The notes: a model not told the origin generated them from the letters alone. Positions 16,834 to 25,583 are shown, counted from the stretch's first letter. The stretch: DNA of 51,015 bases from an uncultured Saprospiraceae bacterium (GCA_937974575.1 CALJVI010000228.1:1-51015); one strand, 5' to 3'. Numbers and translations are program-made.

Positions 16834-16915
16834 TACCCCCGGGGGGAATCGAACCCCCACTCCCGAAGGAACTGGATTTTGAATCCAGCGCGTCTACCAG
16901 TTCCGCCACAAGGGC
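16834..16915 (-). tRNA. tRNA-Leu (anticodon CAA)
   Basis: 82 bases, class II with a long variable arm. The minus strand reads GCCCTTGTGGCGGAACTGG, an anticodon stem CTGGATT-CAA-AATCCAG, variable arm TTCCTTCGGGAGT and T-arm GGGGGTTCGATTCCCCC. The acceptor stem (GCCCUUG with CGGGGGU) relies on three G-U wobbles including position 1-72, which is unusual. CCA is not encoded. A direct repeat of its 3' end lies about 150 bases away. Confidence 0.9.
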
Positions 16916-17000
16916 ATTGCATTAAAACGGAAAGCAAAAGTATTTAAAATATACCTTCTGCACAAGACAATGATAACTTATTTATCCCGCTAAAATATAC

Positions 17001-17033
17001 AAGGCCTACCCAAAATATATTTGGATAGGCCTT
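17001..17033 (-). terminator. Hairpin terminator of ppa
   Basis: AAGGCCTA and TAGGCCTT, extended by CCAAA/TTTGG with one mismatch, form a long stem 25 bases after the pyrophosphatase stop. The minus strand continues GTATATTTT, an imperfect T-tract. Confidence 0.7.
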
Positions 17034-17057
17034 GTCTTAGCGATATAGTCAATTCTA

Positions 17058-17612
17058 TTAAATGAATTTAGCTTTATAATCTACAATACTCTGATTTACA
17101 ATCTCTAAGGCAGTATCTCTATCTTGAAACTCCTCTACGATTACAGTTTTGTTTTCAAGCTTTTTATAATCTTCAAAGAAGTTACGAAGCTCCTTAAAGA
17201 AGTGAGCAGGCAATTCAGTGATATTTGTAATGTGATTGACACTCATGTCGTTCTCTGCTACAGCGATAATTTTATCATCACTTTCTCCTACATCCATCAT
17301 ACGCATTACACCTATCACGCGTGCATCTACTAAGCACATAGGCTGCATATGTATCTGTGAAAGAACCAATATGTCCAATGGGTCATTATCATCGCAGTAA
17401 GTACGTGGTATAAAGCCATAGTTAGCAGGGTAGTACATAGATGCGTACAGTACACGATCTAGTTTTAGTAGTCCAGTTTCCTTGTCTAGCTCATATTTAG
17501 CCCTTGTATTCTTAGGTATTTCGATGATGGCGTTCACGGTATTCGGAACATTCTCACCTGGTGATACATCATGCCATGGATTCATAATTGTCTTTTCTGT
17601 AAAAGTACTCAT
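17058..17612 (-). CDS. ppa: Inorganic pyrophosphatase (family I)
   Basis: 184 aa, normal for soluble family I enzymes. It hydrolyses pyrophosphate in the cytosol and so pulls nucleic-acid and activated-sugar synthesis forward. Family residues are visible: [18 protein letters not shown], the substrate loop [13 protein letters not shown], and the metal-binding signature [11 protein letters not shown] followed by [23 protein letters not shown]. It stands alone, with a hairpin terminator after it. It lies downstream of the surface-polymer operon, whose cytidylyltransferase releases pyrophosphate, but a 0.4-kb gap separates them so co-transcription is not implied. Confidence 0.95.
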   Translation of the reverse strand: MSTFTEKTIMNPWHDVSPGENVPNTVNAIIEIPKNTRAKYELDKETGLLKLDRVLYASMYYPANYGFIPRTYCDDNDPLDILVLSQIHMQPMCLVDARVIGVMRMMDVGESDDKIIAVAENDMSVNHITNITELPAHFFKELRNFFEDYKKLENKTVIVEEFQDRDTALEIVNQSIVDYKAKFI

Positions 17613-17737
17613 ATATTTAATTTCTTATGTTTTATCTTCTAAAGTTGTTAAGACGGCAAAAATCGTGCAATGGATACTTTTAACCTAACTTGGAGTGAGA
17701 AAATATCTTTTTTAACAGATTCAATTATCTCTGATAT

Positions 17738-17833
17738 ATGGGCTTTTATGTTATTCTTGCTGCAATGTTGGTAAGTGTTCTTTTTATGTGGATATCTGCC
17801 CAAATAAGCTCTTCGCTTGCTATCATTCTGTAA
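17738..17833 (+). CDS. Possible 31-residue single-helix peptide
   Basis: Too short for the ORF track. ATG GGC at 17738 opens a 31-codon frame coding a hydrophobic helix (MGFYVILAAMLVSVLFMW) and a short polar tail. It is the only coding-like stretch in the 17613-18008 gap. It could be a small membrane peptide or the N-terminal remnant of a larger membrane protein. No ribosome-binding or promoter evidence was found. The called ORF at 17788-17976 overlaps it in another frame and is not convincing. Confidence 0.25.
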   Translation: MGFYVILAAMLVSVLFMWISAQISSSLAIIL

Positions 17834-18008
17834 GTCAGTCTGATGTGGATTTTAAACACGCTCAAGCCAGGCAAAATTCAATAGCCAATAGATTACTAAG
17901 CTTCAGAAGATGGTATAAAGTGAGAATAAATGTCATATATGCCCAGAATGGGTGTAGAGCGAAGATAGAAATTTAGGTATTTCATCCTTCTGGCTACAGT
18001 AAAAGGTA

Positions 18009-18722
18009 TCAAATTGCTGCATGGATGACTTCAAGTATCCGACTTGCAATGATCTGATGCCCGAGATCAGAATAATGGGCACCGTCTGGATAGTGCTCAT
18101 CGCTATTGAGATCGTCTATCGGAATGGTGATTCCTTGTTGTCTTGCAGTGATTTCTTCAATAATCTTATTGTATTCCAGGTATTTCTGATGGCTACCAGG
18201 GAGAATGTTTTCTACTCTTGGAGAAGGGAGATTGATAGGTAAAGCGATTACTTTGGCGTTGGAATTCCTTTTTATTTCTATAAAAATGTTTTCGTAGAGT
18301 TTGGCAAATTTCTTTTTACTGATCCATGCTCGCTTTCCTCTTATCTTTACAAAGAAGCTATTATGCTTCCTAATAAAAGAATCATGAATGACTCTTAAGA
18401 CATGCCTAAGTACACTGTCCTTTTTCTTATTTAAGATCTCGGCATACCAATAGGGGATTTCACGAGTGGAAGCGTCACATACACCCAGATTGATGATATA
18501 AACGTCAGGAAACTGATTGACAATAGTAGGATTTAGGATCTGCTGAATATCAGTAACCGTAGCTCTACTAAAAGCGGTATTGAGCAAGGAGACAAAGTGA
18601 TTAGGGTATTTTTCTATGAGCTTTTCTTCCAAGTACTGTCCATAGTTTTTAGAGCCTTCCGATTGTGGTCTGCATCGTAAAGCAATAGAATTTCCAACTA
18701 TAGTAACTTTGAATTTCTTCAT
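18009..18722 (-). CDS. SGNH/GDSL-family hydrolase in the surface-polymer operon
   Basis: 237 aa. Block I is VTIVGNSIALRCR, with the nucleophile Ser in GNS rather than the usual GDS. The conserved INLGVCDA block III and the catalytic DGAHYSDLGH block V near the C-terminus complete the SGNH pattern. Such enzymes add or remove acyl groups, often on surface glycans. It lacks an obvious signal peptide, so it may act in the cytosol. It is the last of five tightly packed genes, 8 bases after the TagF-like gene, which points to modification of the polymer or its precursor (inference). Confidence 0.78.
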   Translation of the reverse strand: MKKFKVTIVGNSIALRCRPQSEGSKNYGQYLEEKLIEKYPNHFVSLLNTAFSRATVTDIQQILNPTIVNQFPDVYIINLGVCDASTREIPYWYAEILNKKKDSVLRHVLRVIHDSFIRKHNSFFVKIRGKRAWISKKKFAKLYENIFIEIKRNSNAKVIALPINLPSPRVENILPGSHQKYLEYNKIIEEITARQQGITIPIDDLNSDEHYPDGAHYSDLGHQIIASRILEVIHAAI

Positions 18723-18730
18723 TGGATGTA

Positions 18731-19924
18731 TTAATGATGGACCATAGACAGTATGAGCTCCGTTACCCGCTTCGATGCTCCGCCATCTAAATGGTCATAA
18801 AATTTATTCTTTAGTTGATTTCTTTTATCTCTATACGAGTCTTTTCCTTCACTTACTTCAAGAAGTGAAGTTAAAAAAGAAGCTTGATCTTTAGGTTTAT
18901 GCCCATGCGTTATATTTAAAAAATCAGGATAAAATCCGATTTCAGTATTGTATTTTTCAAAATCATAGACCAAAAAGATAACTGGTTTATCTTGAATCAG
19001 ATAGTCGTAATACATAGACGAATAATCGGTGATTAAAGCATCCGAAATCATACACAGATGATTGACGTCAGAACAGATGTCATGTGTGATGAGCTTAATA
19101 TGTTTGACCGTTTCTACAGACTTCCAAAAGTCTGCATTTGTATCATTGTTTAGATCGACATGATGAGGACGCAGCACTAAACACATATTCTGTTCCTCAA
19201 GAAATCGTTTCAAAGATGCTAAGTCATAGTCTTCAAATGGAAAAAACTGTGTAGCACCCCAGGGTCTCCATGTTGGACCGTATAAAACTACTTTATCAAA
19301 ACCGCTTAGGCCAAATTGAGTTTTTAGGTCATCTTTGTCAAAATTTTTGTCAAAGAAGACATCGTTACGCGGAAGCCCAGTAAACACAAAATGTTCGACC
19401 CCAATAGGCAGCAATTTGTTTTGTTGTTCTGCTGCAAAGGCAGAAGGTGCAATCATATAATTGCTTGCATTTATCTTATTATAGGTAGATTGTATAGACT
19501 TCTTTGGAGCGTCTTTGATATTCAGCCAACCCTTTCTCAAAGGGATGCCATGATGTAGATAGATATGTTTCGGTTTTTTCTGAAGCGGAATATACATCAA
19601 CACATCTTTGATATTGTGACTGCTGATATAGAGGGATGTTCTCAAGCTAAGCCAGATGCCTTTTGAGGATCTTCTTTTATACACCTTGCCACCTATTTTC
19701 TTTACTTGATCAATAACTTGATCGCTGTTGGTCAGCCAGACTGGTTGGAGCTCTTTATGCGTATTTAAAATATACTTGAAAAGTACAGCGGGATTGTCTG
19801 AAAAGCGGGTTCCATTATGCGCTCCAAATAGGATTAGTTTTTTTTGCTTAGGTATGATGAGTGCCAGCACCTTTAGAAAAAATGCAAAGGTATTCATGAC
19901 TACTTCCCGAATCCAGAATATCAT
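18731..19924 (-). CDS. CDP-glycerol glycerophosphotransferase family protein (TagB/TagF-like)
   Basis: 397 aa, close to TagB-length members. Family signatures are YLHHGIPLRKGW (catalytic His region, about residue 125), VLYGPTWRPWGATQFFPF, LVLRPHH, and the C-terminal ITDYSSMYYDYLIQDKPVIF followed by YDFEKYNTEIGFY. In teichoic-acid systems these enzymes transfer glycerol-phosphate (or ribitol-phosphate) from a CDP-linked donor to a membrane-bound acceptor. The N-terminal hydrophobic helix suits membrane association. It overlaps the TagD-like gene by four bases (ATGA), so donor synthesis and transfer are coupled. Finding the pair in a Bacteroidota suggests a glycerol-phosphate-modified surface glycan. 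Confidence 0.87.
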   Translation of the reverse strand: MIFWIREVVMNTFAFFLKVLALIIPKQKKLILFGAHNGTRFSDNPAVLFKYILNTHKELQPVWLTNSDQVIDQVKKIGGKVYKRRSSKGIWLSLRTSLYISSHNIKDVLMYIPLQKKPKHIYLHHGIPLRKGWLNIKDAPKKSIQSTYNKINASNYMIAPSAFAAEQQNKLLPIGVEHFVFTGLPRNDVFFDKNFDKDDLKTQFGLSGFDKVVLYGPTWRPWGATQFFPFEDYDLASLKRFLEEQNMCLVLRPHHVDLNNDTNADFWKSVETVKHIKLITHDICSDVNHLCMISDALITDYSSMYYDYLIQDKPVIFLVYDFEKYNTEIGFYPDFLNITHGHKPKDQASFLTSLLEVSEGKDSYRDKRNQLKNKFYDHLDGGASKRVTELILSMVHH

Positions 19925-20358
19925 TGATTATTTTTGATCTTCAGATTTTCACGTTCTTTCAACAAGATATCATTGATGAGGGTAGAGGAGGTGCCTTTTG
20001 TATATGGGAAGTAGACTATTTTTACACCCACCTCATTGAATTGAGTTTCAAAATCTTTCCATTTTTCGGTAGCATACCAGTCGTCCCCCACAAACATGAC
20101 ATCAAATTTTATTCGATTCCACATGTCCATTTTGTCCATAGAGCTTTGAGGAACTACGGCGTCTACAAACTTTATATTTCTGACGATTTCCATTCGCTCC
20201 GCAAAAGGAATTACAGCCGTCTTGTTTTTGTAAGAAACCAGCTCATCAGTGGTGACACCCACCACCAATTTATCACATAGCCCTTTTGCATTTTTCAATA
20301 GGTTCAAATGTCCAATGTGAAATAAGTCAAATACGCCTGAAGTATATCCTGTAATCAT
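19921..20358 (-). CDS. Glycerol-3-phosphate cytidylyltransferase-like protein (TagD-like)
   Basis: 145 aa, near the 129-140 aa of TagD. It has the nucleotidyltransferase HxGH motif in VFDLFHIGHLNLLKNAK, VGVTTDELVSYKNK, VPQSSMDKMDMW, and the C-terminal KGTSSTLIND, which corresponds to the RTEGISTT motif of TagD. It would make CDP-glycerol (or another CDP-polyol) from CTP. Its partner, the TagF-like transferase, overlaps it by four bases. An ethanolamine- or ribitol-phosphate substrate cannot be ruled out from sequence. Confidence 0.85.
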   Translation of the reverse strand: MITGYTSGVFDLFHIGHLNLLKNAKGLCDKLVVGVTTDELVSYKNKTAVIPFAERMEIVRNIKFVDAVVPQSSMDKMDMWNRIKFDVMFVGDDWYATEKWKDFETQFNEVGVKIVYFPYTKGTSSTLINDILLKERENLKIKNNQ

Positions 20359-20369
20359 ATAGTTTCTTA

Positions 20370-21908
20370 TTAAATTATTATCCCTGCTCCTTTATTTTGA
20401 AAAGGCTGGAGGTTGAATAAAAGCCATGCATCCATCGCCGAGACATCCTCTTTCAATTCTTCTTTAAATATATTTTCTAGAGGAACTGGAAATCCAATCT
20501 TTTTACGATCAATTATTTCATTCGGAATGAGGTCTCGATATAAGCGCTTTAGCGGCTCCTTAAAGGATTGTCCCATTCGCCATTCAAAAGGAGTACCCGC
20601 CATCATCTCTACCAGCCTATGATCTACAAAAGGGACTCTCGCTTCTACACTGCACAGCATAGTCGAGTTGTCTACTCTTCTCAATAAGCCTTGCAAATGA
20701 ACTATTTGAAAATAGTAGGCTATTTTCTCCAAGGCCGTTTCGCCAGGGATGTTTTCTAAAGCAAAATCTAAAACCTCATTGTCTATATTAGAGCCATAAC
20801 AATATTTTTCATCAAAGCCTTTCAGGCTGAGAGATTCACTTTGTCTTGCCCACTTAAAAATACGGTCATATCCCCAAAATAACTCATCAGCTCCTTCACC
20901 AGAAAGGACTACTGTGTTCTCCTTTTTTACGACCTTTGTCATAAGGTATATCAGGATCTCATTGGGCACAGACAGTGGTTCTTGGCGTTCCGCTAACATC
21001 CATTTACCCGTCTCTAAAAACTCCTTTTTATCCACGGGGATCTGGTGAAGTATACTGTCCAAGTTTTTATTGGCCAAGCTGCTCCACTCAAATTCATTAA
21101 GTTCTTCAAAACCCACCGTCCAAGTGTGGGTAGGCTTTACTACGTAACTCAAGATTGTACTGTCAAGACCCCCACTCAAGTAGCTACCAACAGGTACATC
21201 TGCTCTTTTTCTCAATAGAATAGCATCGTTGATCAAGGCTTTCAAGTCCTCATCTTTGGGGGCCTCCTTAGAGGAGACATCTAGATCCCAGTATCTTACA
21301 ATTTTTCCATTTTTAAAATAATGGGCTGCCGGAAAAAATTTGATATCAGCATAGATCGTGTGACCTTTTACAGTCATTCTGAGTTTTCGATATTGACGCA
21401 TAGCAAACTCGTCCACTGCGCTTGCCTTAAGTTGGACCAGAGGTTTGATCTCACTAGAAAATTCTATGCTCTCTTTCCCTTCTCTAAAATATAAGGGCTT
21501 GATGCCAAGGCGATCTCGGGCTGCAAAAATATCTCTAGTGATTTCATTATAGATTACAAAAGCAAACATCCCATTAAAATACTGAAGACACTTTTCCCCA
21601 TACTTGATGTACATCTCTAAGATGACTTCTGTATCGGAATCTGTTTTTACATCAAGACGATGGTCTTTTATCAGTTCTTTATAGTTATACACCTCGCCAT
21701 TGTAAATCATGTGAAATGGACCAGAAGTGAAGGGTTGATTAGATCGCTCATTGAGATCTATAATGGACAATCGTAGGTGACCTAAGTAGTTGCCATTCAC
21801 CAGTTTGCTGTCCTTAAAATCTGGACCACGGTGATCCATTAAACCCAAGGCTTGATCAAGTTCTTCTTTGGAGAAACCAGTATTAAATGTTCCGAGAATT
21901 CCACACAC
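20370..21908 (-). CDS. Asparagine synthase (glutamine-hydrolysing)-like amidotransferase
   Basis: 512 aa; typical AsnB is 550-630, so it is on the short side. Cys-2 of MCGILGTFN is the glutaminase nucleophile. Next come HRGPD, YNGEVYNY, a synthetase PP-loop SYLSGGLDSTILSY, SGEGADELFWGYDR, and EARVPFVDHRLVEM. Located inside a surface-polymer operon (3 bases after the flippase, 11 before the TagD-like gene), it more likely amidates a sugar or uronic acid of the polymer than makes free asparagine (inference; such homologues are known in O-antigen and capsule loci). Confidence 0.85.
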   Translation of the reverse strand: MCGILGTFNTGFSKEELDQALGLMDHRGPDFKDSKLVNGNYLGHLRLSIIDLNERSNQPFTSGPFHMIYNGEVYNYKELIKDHRLDVKTDSDTEVILEMYIKYGEKCLQYFNGMFAFVIYNEITRDIFAARDRLGIKPLYFREGKESIEFSSEIKPLVQLKASAVDEFAMRQYRKLRMTVKGHTIYADIKFFPAAHYFKNGKIVRYWDLDVSSKEAPKDEDLKALINDAILLRKRADVPVGSYLSGGLDSTILSYVVKPTHTWTVGFEELNEFEWSSLANKNLDSILHQIPVDKKEFLETGKWMLAERQEPLSVPNEILIYLMTKVVKKENTVVLSGEGADELFWGYDRIFKWARQSESLSLKGFDEKYCYGSNIDNEVLDFALENIPGETALEKIAYYFQIVHLQGLLRRVDNSTMLCSVEARVPFVDHRLVEMMAGTPFEWRMGQSFKEPLKRLYRDLIPNEIIDRKKIGFPVPLENIFKEELKEDVSAMDAWLLFNLQPFQNKGAGIII

Positions 21909-21911
21909 ACC

Positions 21912-23381
21912 TTATGATTTTCTAAATTTTTTAATAGATTTAATCGTTCTTTTGGCAAAGTCTATTTCATGTTTTTCAAAGAAATTGATTCCCCATAATG
22001 CGACTAAAAATAAGCCTAATAAACTGATTTTTATAGTTATACGCATGACTATATCCAAAGGGTTTATTAGAAAAAGCAAGCTAATAAAAATAAGACTAAA
22101 GCCGATCAACCAAGCTACTTTCTTTAGCTCGTACTCCAAAGGGAAAAATCGCATAGATAGCTTGTAGCTATATATCAAAGTGATAAAACTAGAAATAATC
22201 GATGCGATGATGGCCCCGTAATAATCATACTGCGGGATCAATAAGATATTGAGCACCACATTGACCATTAAGCCTACCAAAACGATATTGATATTAAACT
22301 TTGTATTTTTAGTGAAGTGAAGCCCCAGTGTGAAAATATATTGGATCGCCTTAAAAATAAATATAAAACCAATGAGTGGTACCAAGTTAAAGGCATCCCA
22401 ATAGTCGGTATTACTAGCAAAGGTCTTGATCACTTCTTTCGAAAAGAATGAAATGAACAAAGTAAACATCACAACCAGCAAAGTAAAATAAGTCAATACC
22501 TTAGAAATAAATGGCTTGAAATCAGGCTCCTTGTATCTTTTGAAAGCAATAGGTAAAAATCCCAATTGAAACGAAGTAATCAAAAATACATTCGTAACAC
22601 TGGAGATCTTATACCCCAAATTGTATATTCCCAAGTCCCCAAATTCATGAAAGTAGGGTAGGATAAATCGATCAGCCAGCGACAGCAACATCGCAGATAA
22701 AGTAGAAAATACCAAGGGAAACCCATAGTAAGCCATCTCTTTCGCCGCCTTCCCATTGAAGCGATAGCTGAAGTTGGAGGCTAAAAATTTGCTCGTCAGC
22801 AATAACACCAAAGAGTGCCCAACCAGATTACTGACCAGTATCCCTTTTATGCCCCACTGCAGCCACACGATAAGGTATATATTCAGTCCTAGTACAACCA
22901 CCAGTTTGAATAGGTTGATAGAAATAAAAGCAGATGCTTTCTCCTTAAACCGTAAAAACTCCAAAGGTACCTTACTCAATAACTCTATACTGATAGAAAC
23001 AAACAAGAGCTGAAAGAATATGGTATAGTCTACTTTGTCAAAACAGGTCAAAGCAAATTTTTCCGCAAAAGGATAGAGAAAGATATTCATTAATAGAGCG
23101 ATGACCAATAACCCAAGGAAAGACGTAAATAAAATGGATTGTTGTTCCTCCTCTTCTTTAGCATCGGAGCACCATCTGATCATAGCAGTCGGGATCCTAA
23201 AACTCAATACTGCTACCAATATGACTCCGATGGTCTCCAATAGTCCAAGTACTCCATAGTCGTCTATACTAAGATGATCCGTATATATAGGCAGCAATAC
23301 AAATCCGATCACTTTATTAGCGAGATTACCCACACTATAAATGGCCGATTGCTTAAATACGTTCTTAAATTGTCCCTTCAT
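21912..23381 (-). CDS. Polysaccharide flippase (Wzx/MATE-like, PST family)
   Basis: 489 aa with about 12-14 membrane segments and the typical N-terminus GQFKNVFKQSAIYSVGNLANKVIGFVLLPIY. Such proteins flip lipid-linked oligosaccharide across the inner membrane. It is the first gene of the five-gene minus-strand operon; the asparagine-synthase-like gene starts 3 bases later. No glycosyltransferases or polymerase follow, so the rest of the assembly machinery must be encoded elsewhere. Confidence 0.87.
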   Translation of the reverse strand: MKGQFKNVFKQSAIYSVGNLANKVIGFVLLPIYTDHLSIDDYGVLGLLETIGVILVAVLSFRIPTAMIRWCSDAKEEEEQQSILFTSFLGLLVIALLMNIFLYPFAEKFALTCFDKVDYTIFFQLLFVSISIELLSKVPLEFLRFKEKASAFISINLFKLVVVLGLNIYLIVWLQWGIKGILVSNLVGHSLVLLLTSKFLASNFSYRFNGKAAKEMAYYGFPLVFSTLSAMLLSLADRFILPYFHEFGDLGIYNLGYKISSVTNVFLITSFQLGFLPIAFKRYKEPDFKPFISKVLTYFTLLVVMFTLFISFFSKEVIKTFASNTDYWDAFNLVPLIGFIFIFKAIQYIFTLGLHFTKNTKFNINIVLVGLMVNVVLNILLIPQYDYYGAIIASIISSFITLIYSYKLSMRFFPLEYELKKVAWLIGFSLIFISLLFLINPLDIVMRITIKISLLGLFLVALWGINFFEKHEIDFAKRTIKSIKKFRKS

Positions 23382-23671
23382 GCAATGATGAGTACGGTCT
23401 AGATTTCTTGTGATACTGCGAATAGCACCTTATTATGAATTGTTCATAGATGAGGCCCTCTTTACCCTATATTATTCAACGGAAATAATTTCTCTTTGAT
23501 CTTATAAACAGTCAAATATACCAGTATTTTTATATACGTTCTCGCTCCTCATTTTAGAGGGTAGAAAGACATAAAACGCAAAAACTTAAAACAATATGTT
23601 TCAAAAAGTGAATTATTTGTATTAACTTGATCTTTGTAAGACTATTATTTTAAGCATCAAAATCAATAATT

Positions 23672-24028
23672 ATGACAAATCAGGAAATCGCAAACCGCCT
23701 AGTAGAGCTTTGTAGAGCAGGGGACTACAAGACCTGCTATGAAGAATTATACGCTCCCAATGCTTGGAGTAGAGAGCCTAAAGGTAAAGCTCTAGTAGAA
23801 TTGGCTACAGGAATGGAGGAGATAGCCGAAAAAGGCAAAAAATGGAATGAAGCAATGGAGGCATTTCATGGCTCTAGCATATCGGACCCTATTGTAGCAG
23901 ATGACTACTTCTGTGTCAGTATGATGGTAGACTGTACGATGAAAGGAAAGGAGAGAAGCAAAACAGAGGAATTGTGCATCTACAAAATAGAAAACGGGAA
24001 AATAGTCTCAGAGGAATTCTATTATTAG
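23672..24028 (+). CDS. NTF2/SnoaL-like small protein
   Basis: 118 aa with the size and pattern of NTF2-like folds: an N-terminal helix (IANRLVELCRAGDYKTCYEELYAPNAW), then strands ending in CIYKIENGKIVSEEFYY. Catalytic residues are not evident. Members bind small hydrophobic ligands or act as isomerases. It stands alone; a weak promoter-like TTTG...GATCTTTG lies about 50 bases upstream and a hairpin terminator follows. Function unassigned. Confidence 0.72.
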   Translation: MTNQEIANRLVELCRAGDYKTCYEELYAPNAWSREPKGKALVELATGMEEIAEKGKKWNEAMEAFHGSSISDPIVADDYFCVSMMVDCTMKGKERSKTEELCIYKIENGKIVSEEFYY

Positions 24029-24081
24029 TAGAACTCCCAGATAGATTCTGGATTATTTCAAGATTTATATATATATTTGAG

Positions 24082-24098
24082 CTTGGCTTTAAGCCAAG
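24082..24098. repeat. Perfect 8-1-8 inverted repeat
   Basis: CTTGGCTT-t-AAGCCAAG lies between the NTF2-like gene and the terminator at 24109-24131. The loop is a single base, so it may be a protein-binding palindrome or part of a double terminator. Confidence 0.35.
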
Positions 24099-24108
24099 AA
24101 AGCCGCAT

Positions 24109-24134
24109 GGGCGATCTATTTATAGGTCGCCTTT
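24109..24134 (+). terminator. Terminator of the NTF2-like gene
   Basis: GGCGATCTA and TAGGTCGCC (one wobble pair) enclose a TTTA loop and are followed by TTT. It sits between converging genes and may serve both, although the 3' T-tract is short. Confidence 0.55.
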
Positions 24135-24170
24135 GCTGGTCTAGGTACTAAGTTTTCTTATAAATAAGAT

Positions 24171-24701
24171 TTACAATACCTGCGCAGCTTCCTTCTTGAT
24201 AGCTTCGAGTGCCTTATCATAAGTCATGTGCTTACGTTCGTCTATCAGTTTGAGCAAGGCCTGTGCATACTCATCAGCTGGCGCATTTCCATCTACCGTA
24301 TCAGATACTAAGTTTACGATATTGATCGTATCATCCTTGGTAAACTTGATGATCTCCCACAGCTTGTTAGATACATATACTTGCTGTGTTACATTATGCT
24401 CATATTCTTTCTGAATAGAGACCATGAGCGCATACCTCAGCGCCTTGCTGTCCATATTGTTTGTCCTCAGGCGGAGTAGGAGAGCAGGTATAGATATACG
24501 CTCACAAAACAAGCAGAGTCTTTCATAGGCTTGCAATCGGATAGGCAAGGCCGCCTCTTGATTTCGCTCCTTGTACTCCAGCATCTTCATTTGATACTGC
24601 TTATCCAAGAATCTCCCCATTATAGTATATACCGTAAAAAATACAATCAAAGCTGGGATCGCCACCTTTATAATATCTAATACTACTTCCATTGCTGTCA
24701 T
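24171..24701 (-). CDS. Membrane-anchored hypothetical protein
   Basis: 176 aa. One N-terminal membrane helix (residues ~7-26) is followed by a soluble, helical, charge-rich domain (YKERNQEAALPIRLQAYERLCLFCERIS onward to KALEAIKKEAAQVL). I recognise it as a widespread Bacteroidota conserved protein but know no function. It is divergent from the IscA-type gene, with a 182-base shared upstream region. Confidence 0.72.
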   Translation of the reverse strand: MTAMEVVLDIIKVAIPALIVFFTVYTIMGRFLDKQYQMKMLEYKERNQEAALPIRLQAYERLCLFCERISIPALLLRLRTNNMDSKALRYALMVSIQKEYEHNVTQQVYVSNKLWEIIKFTKDDTINIVNLVSDTVDGNAPADEYAQALLKLIDERKHMTYDKALEAIKKEAAQVL

Positions 24702-24859
24702 GTCCTAATCAAATTTGCGCGAAAATAAGCTTTGAGTACCAATTTATAACCGCTTTGAAGAAATAACGTTACATTTTTATTTAAGAACAACTCTCCATGT
24801 TAAAATTTGTTATTTTTATACGGAACCGCCTTTAAGGTGATTTTGTTATAAAAAATGAA

Positions 24860-24867
24860 TATTTTTG
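24860..24867 (+). promoter_or_regulatory. TAnnTTTG promoter box before the IscA-type gene
   Basis: TATTTTTG matches the Bacteroidota -7 box and ends 16 bases before the ATG at 24884, implying a short leader. A TTTG lies 14 bases further upstream, a spacing shorter than the usual 17-23. Confidence 0.4.
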
Positions 24868-24883
24868 CATCAAATATATACCA

Positions 24884-25240
24884 ATGAGTGCTATCAAAGA
24901 AACAACTGTAAAGACACCTATTACCCTAACAGACTCCGCTGTCACTGCGCTCAATCGCATTATGAAGGAGCAAAACATAGCTGAGGATCACGGCCTACGT
25001 ATAGGAGTGAAAGGAGGAGGTTGTTCTGGATTTTCCTATTTACTTGGATTTGACAAGCAAAAAGAAAAGGACAATGTCTTTATGATCGGCGATATCAAAG
25101 TGTTCATGGAGAAAGCACACGGCATTTACCTCATAGGTATGGAGATTGACTGGGTAGAAGGGCTCAACAATAGAGGCTTCTCCTTCAACAATCCCAATGC
25201 TACAGAATCTTGCGGCTGCGGCAGTTCTTTCGATGCTTAG
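24884..25240 (+). CDS. A-type Fe-S cluster carrier (IscA/SufA/ErpA family)
   Basis: 118 aa, full length. The three conserved cysteines are present: one in GVKGGGCSGFSYLLGFD and two in the C-terminal SCGCGSSFDA. The N-terminus TPITLTDSAVTALNRIMKEQ is typical. It binds and passes Fe-S clusters or iron to client proteins in the cytosol. It is a single gene here, away from suf or isc operons, with its own promoter box and a strong terminator further downstream. Confidence 0.93.
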   Translation: MSAIKETTVKTPITLTDSAVTALNRIMKEQNIAEDHGLRIGVKGGGCSGFSYLLGFDKQKEKDNVFMIGDIKVFMEKAHGIYLIGMEIDWVEGLNNRGFSFNNPNATESCGCGSSFDA

Positions 25241-25281
25241 TTTTTTAATGATACCATCATAAACAGTTTTAGCTCTGATTC

Positions 25282-25330
25282 GGGGCTATCACGATCCTGA
25301 CTCCGGCTACGCCTACATCAGGACGTGACC
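25282..25330 (+). repeat. Dispersed intergenic repeat, copy A (49 bp)
   Basis: Matches 35261-35309 at 41 of 49 positions, starting GGGGC-ATCACGATCC and ending GGACGTGACC in both. Both copies lie just after a stop codon and before a terminator. I recognise this as similar to a repeat seen between genes in Bacteroidota, but it has no assigned role. Confidence 0.6.
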
Positions 25331-25346
25331 GCGTCATCCGCTATAC

Positions 25347-25383
25347 AAAAAAAGCCACTGGAAAAAAACCAGTGGCTTTTTTT
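25347..25383. terminator. Bidirectional intrinsic terminator
   Basis: GCCACTGG/CCAGTGGC is flanked by seven A on the left and seven T on the right, so it works for both the IscA-type gene (+) and the RloB gene (-). Confidence 0.9.
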
Positions 25384-25408
25384 GTGCCGCTACTACCGCT
25401 TATCCCTA

Positions 25409-25434
25409 CGCGCTCCGCTTGTCGAGCTCCAGCT
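25409..25434 (-). repeat. 26-bp repeat, left copy (inverted) flanking the ATPase/RloB operon
   Basis: Its reverse complement matches 27814-27839 at 25 of 26 bases (AGCTGGAGCTCG-n-CAAGCGGAGCGCG). The two copies face each other around the defence-like operon. The similarity continues loosely into a shared AAGCGGTA. Much GC-richer than the operon between. Confidence 0.65.
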
Positions 25435-25583
25435 TTCGCTTCCGCGTAGGCTTAGAGATACGCTTATTTCATGTCGAAAATTAATTATGATAAAGTCTGA
25501 GTCAATTTAATAGTCTCTTCTAGGATTTTTTTTACTTAGATTTTGAGAATGAAGAGCTGAGGATGTAATAAGAAATGGGATAA

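Noticed and set aside
16640-16882. 80-codon plus-strand ORF
   Set aside because: Runs through a REP-like element, the tRNA terminator and the antisense of tRNA-Leu.
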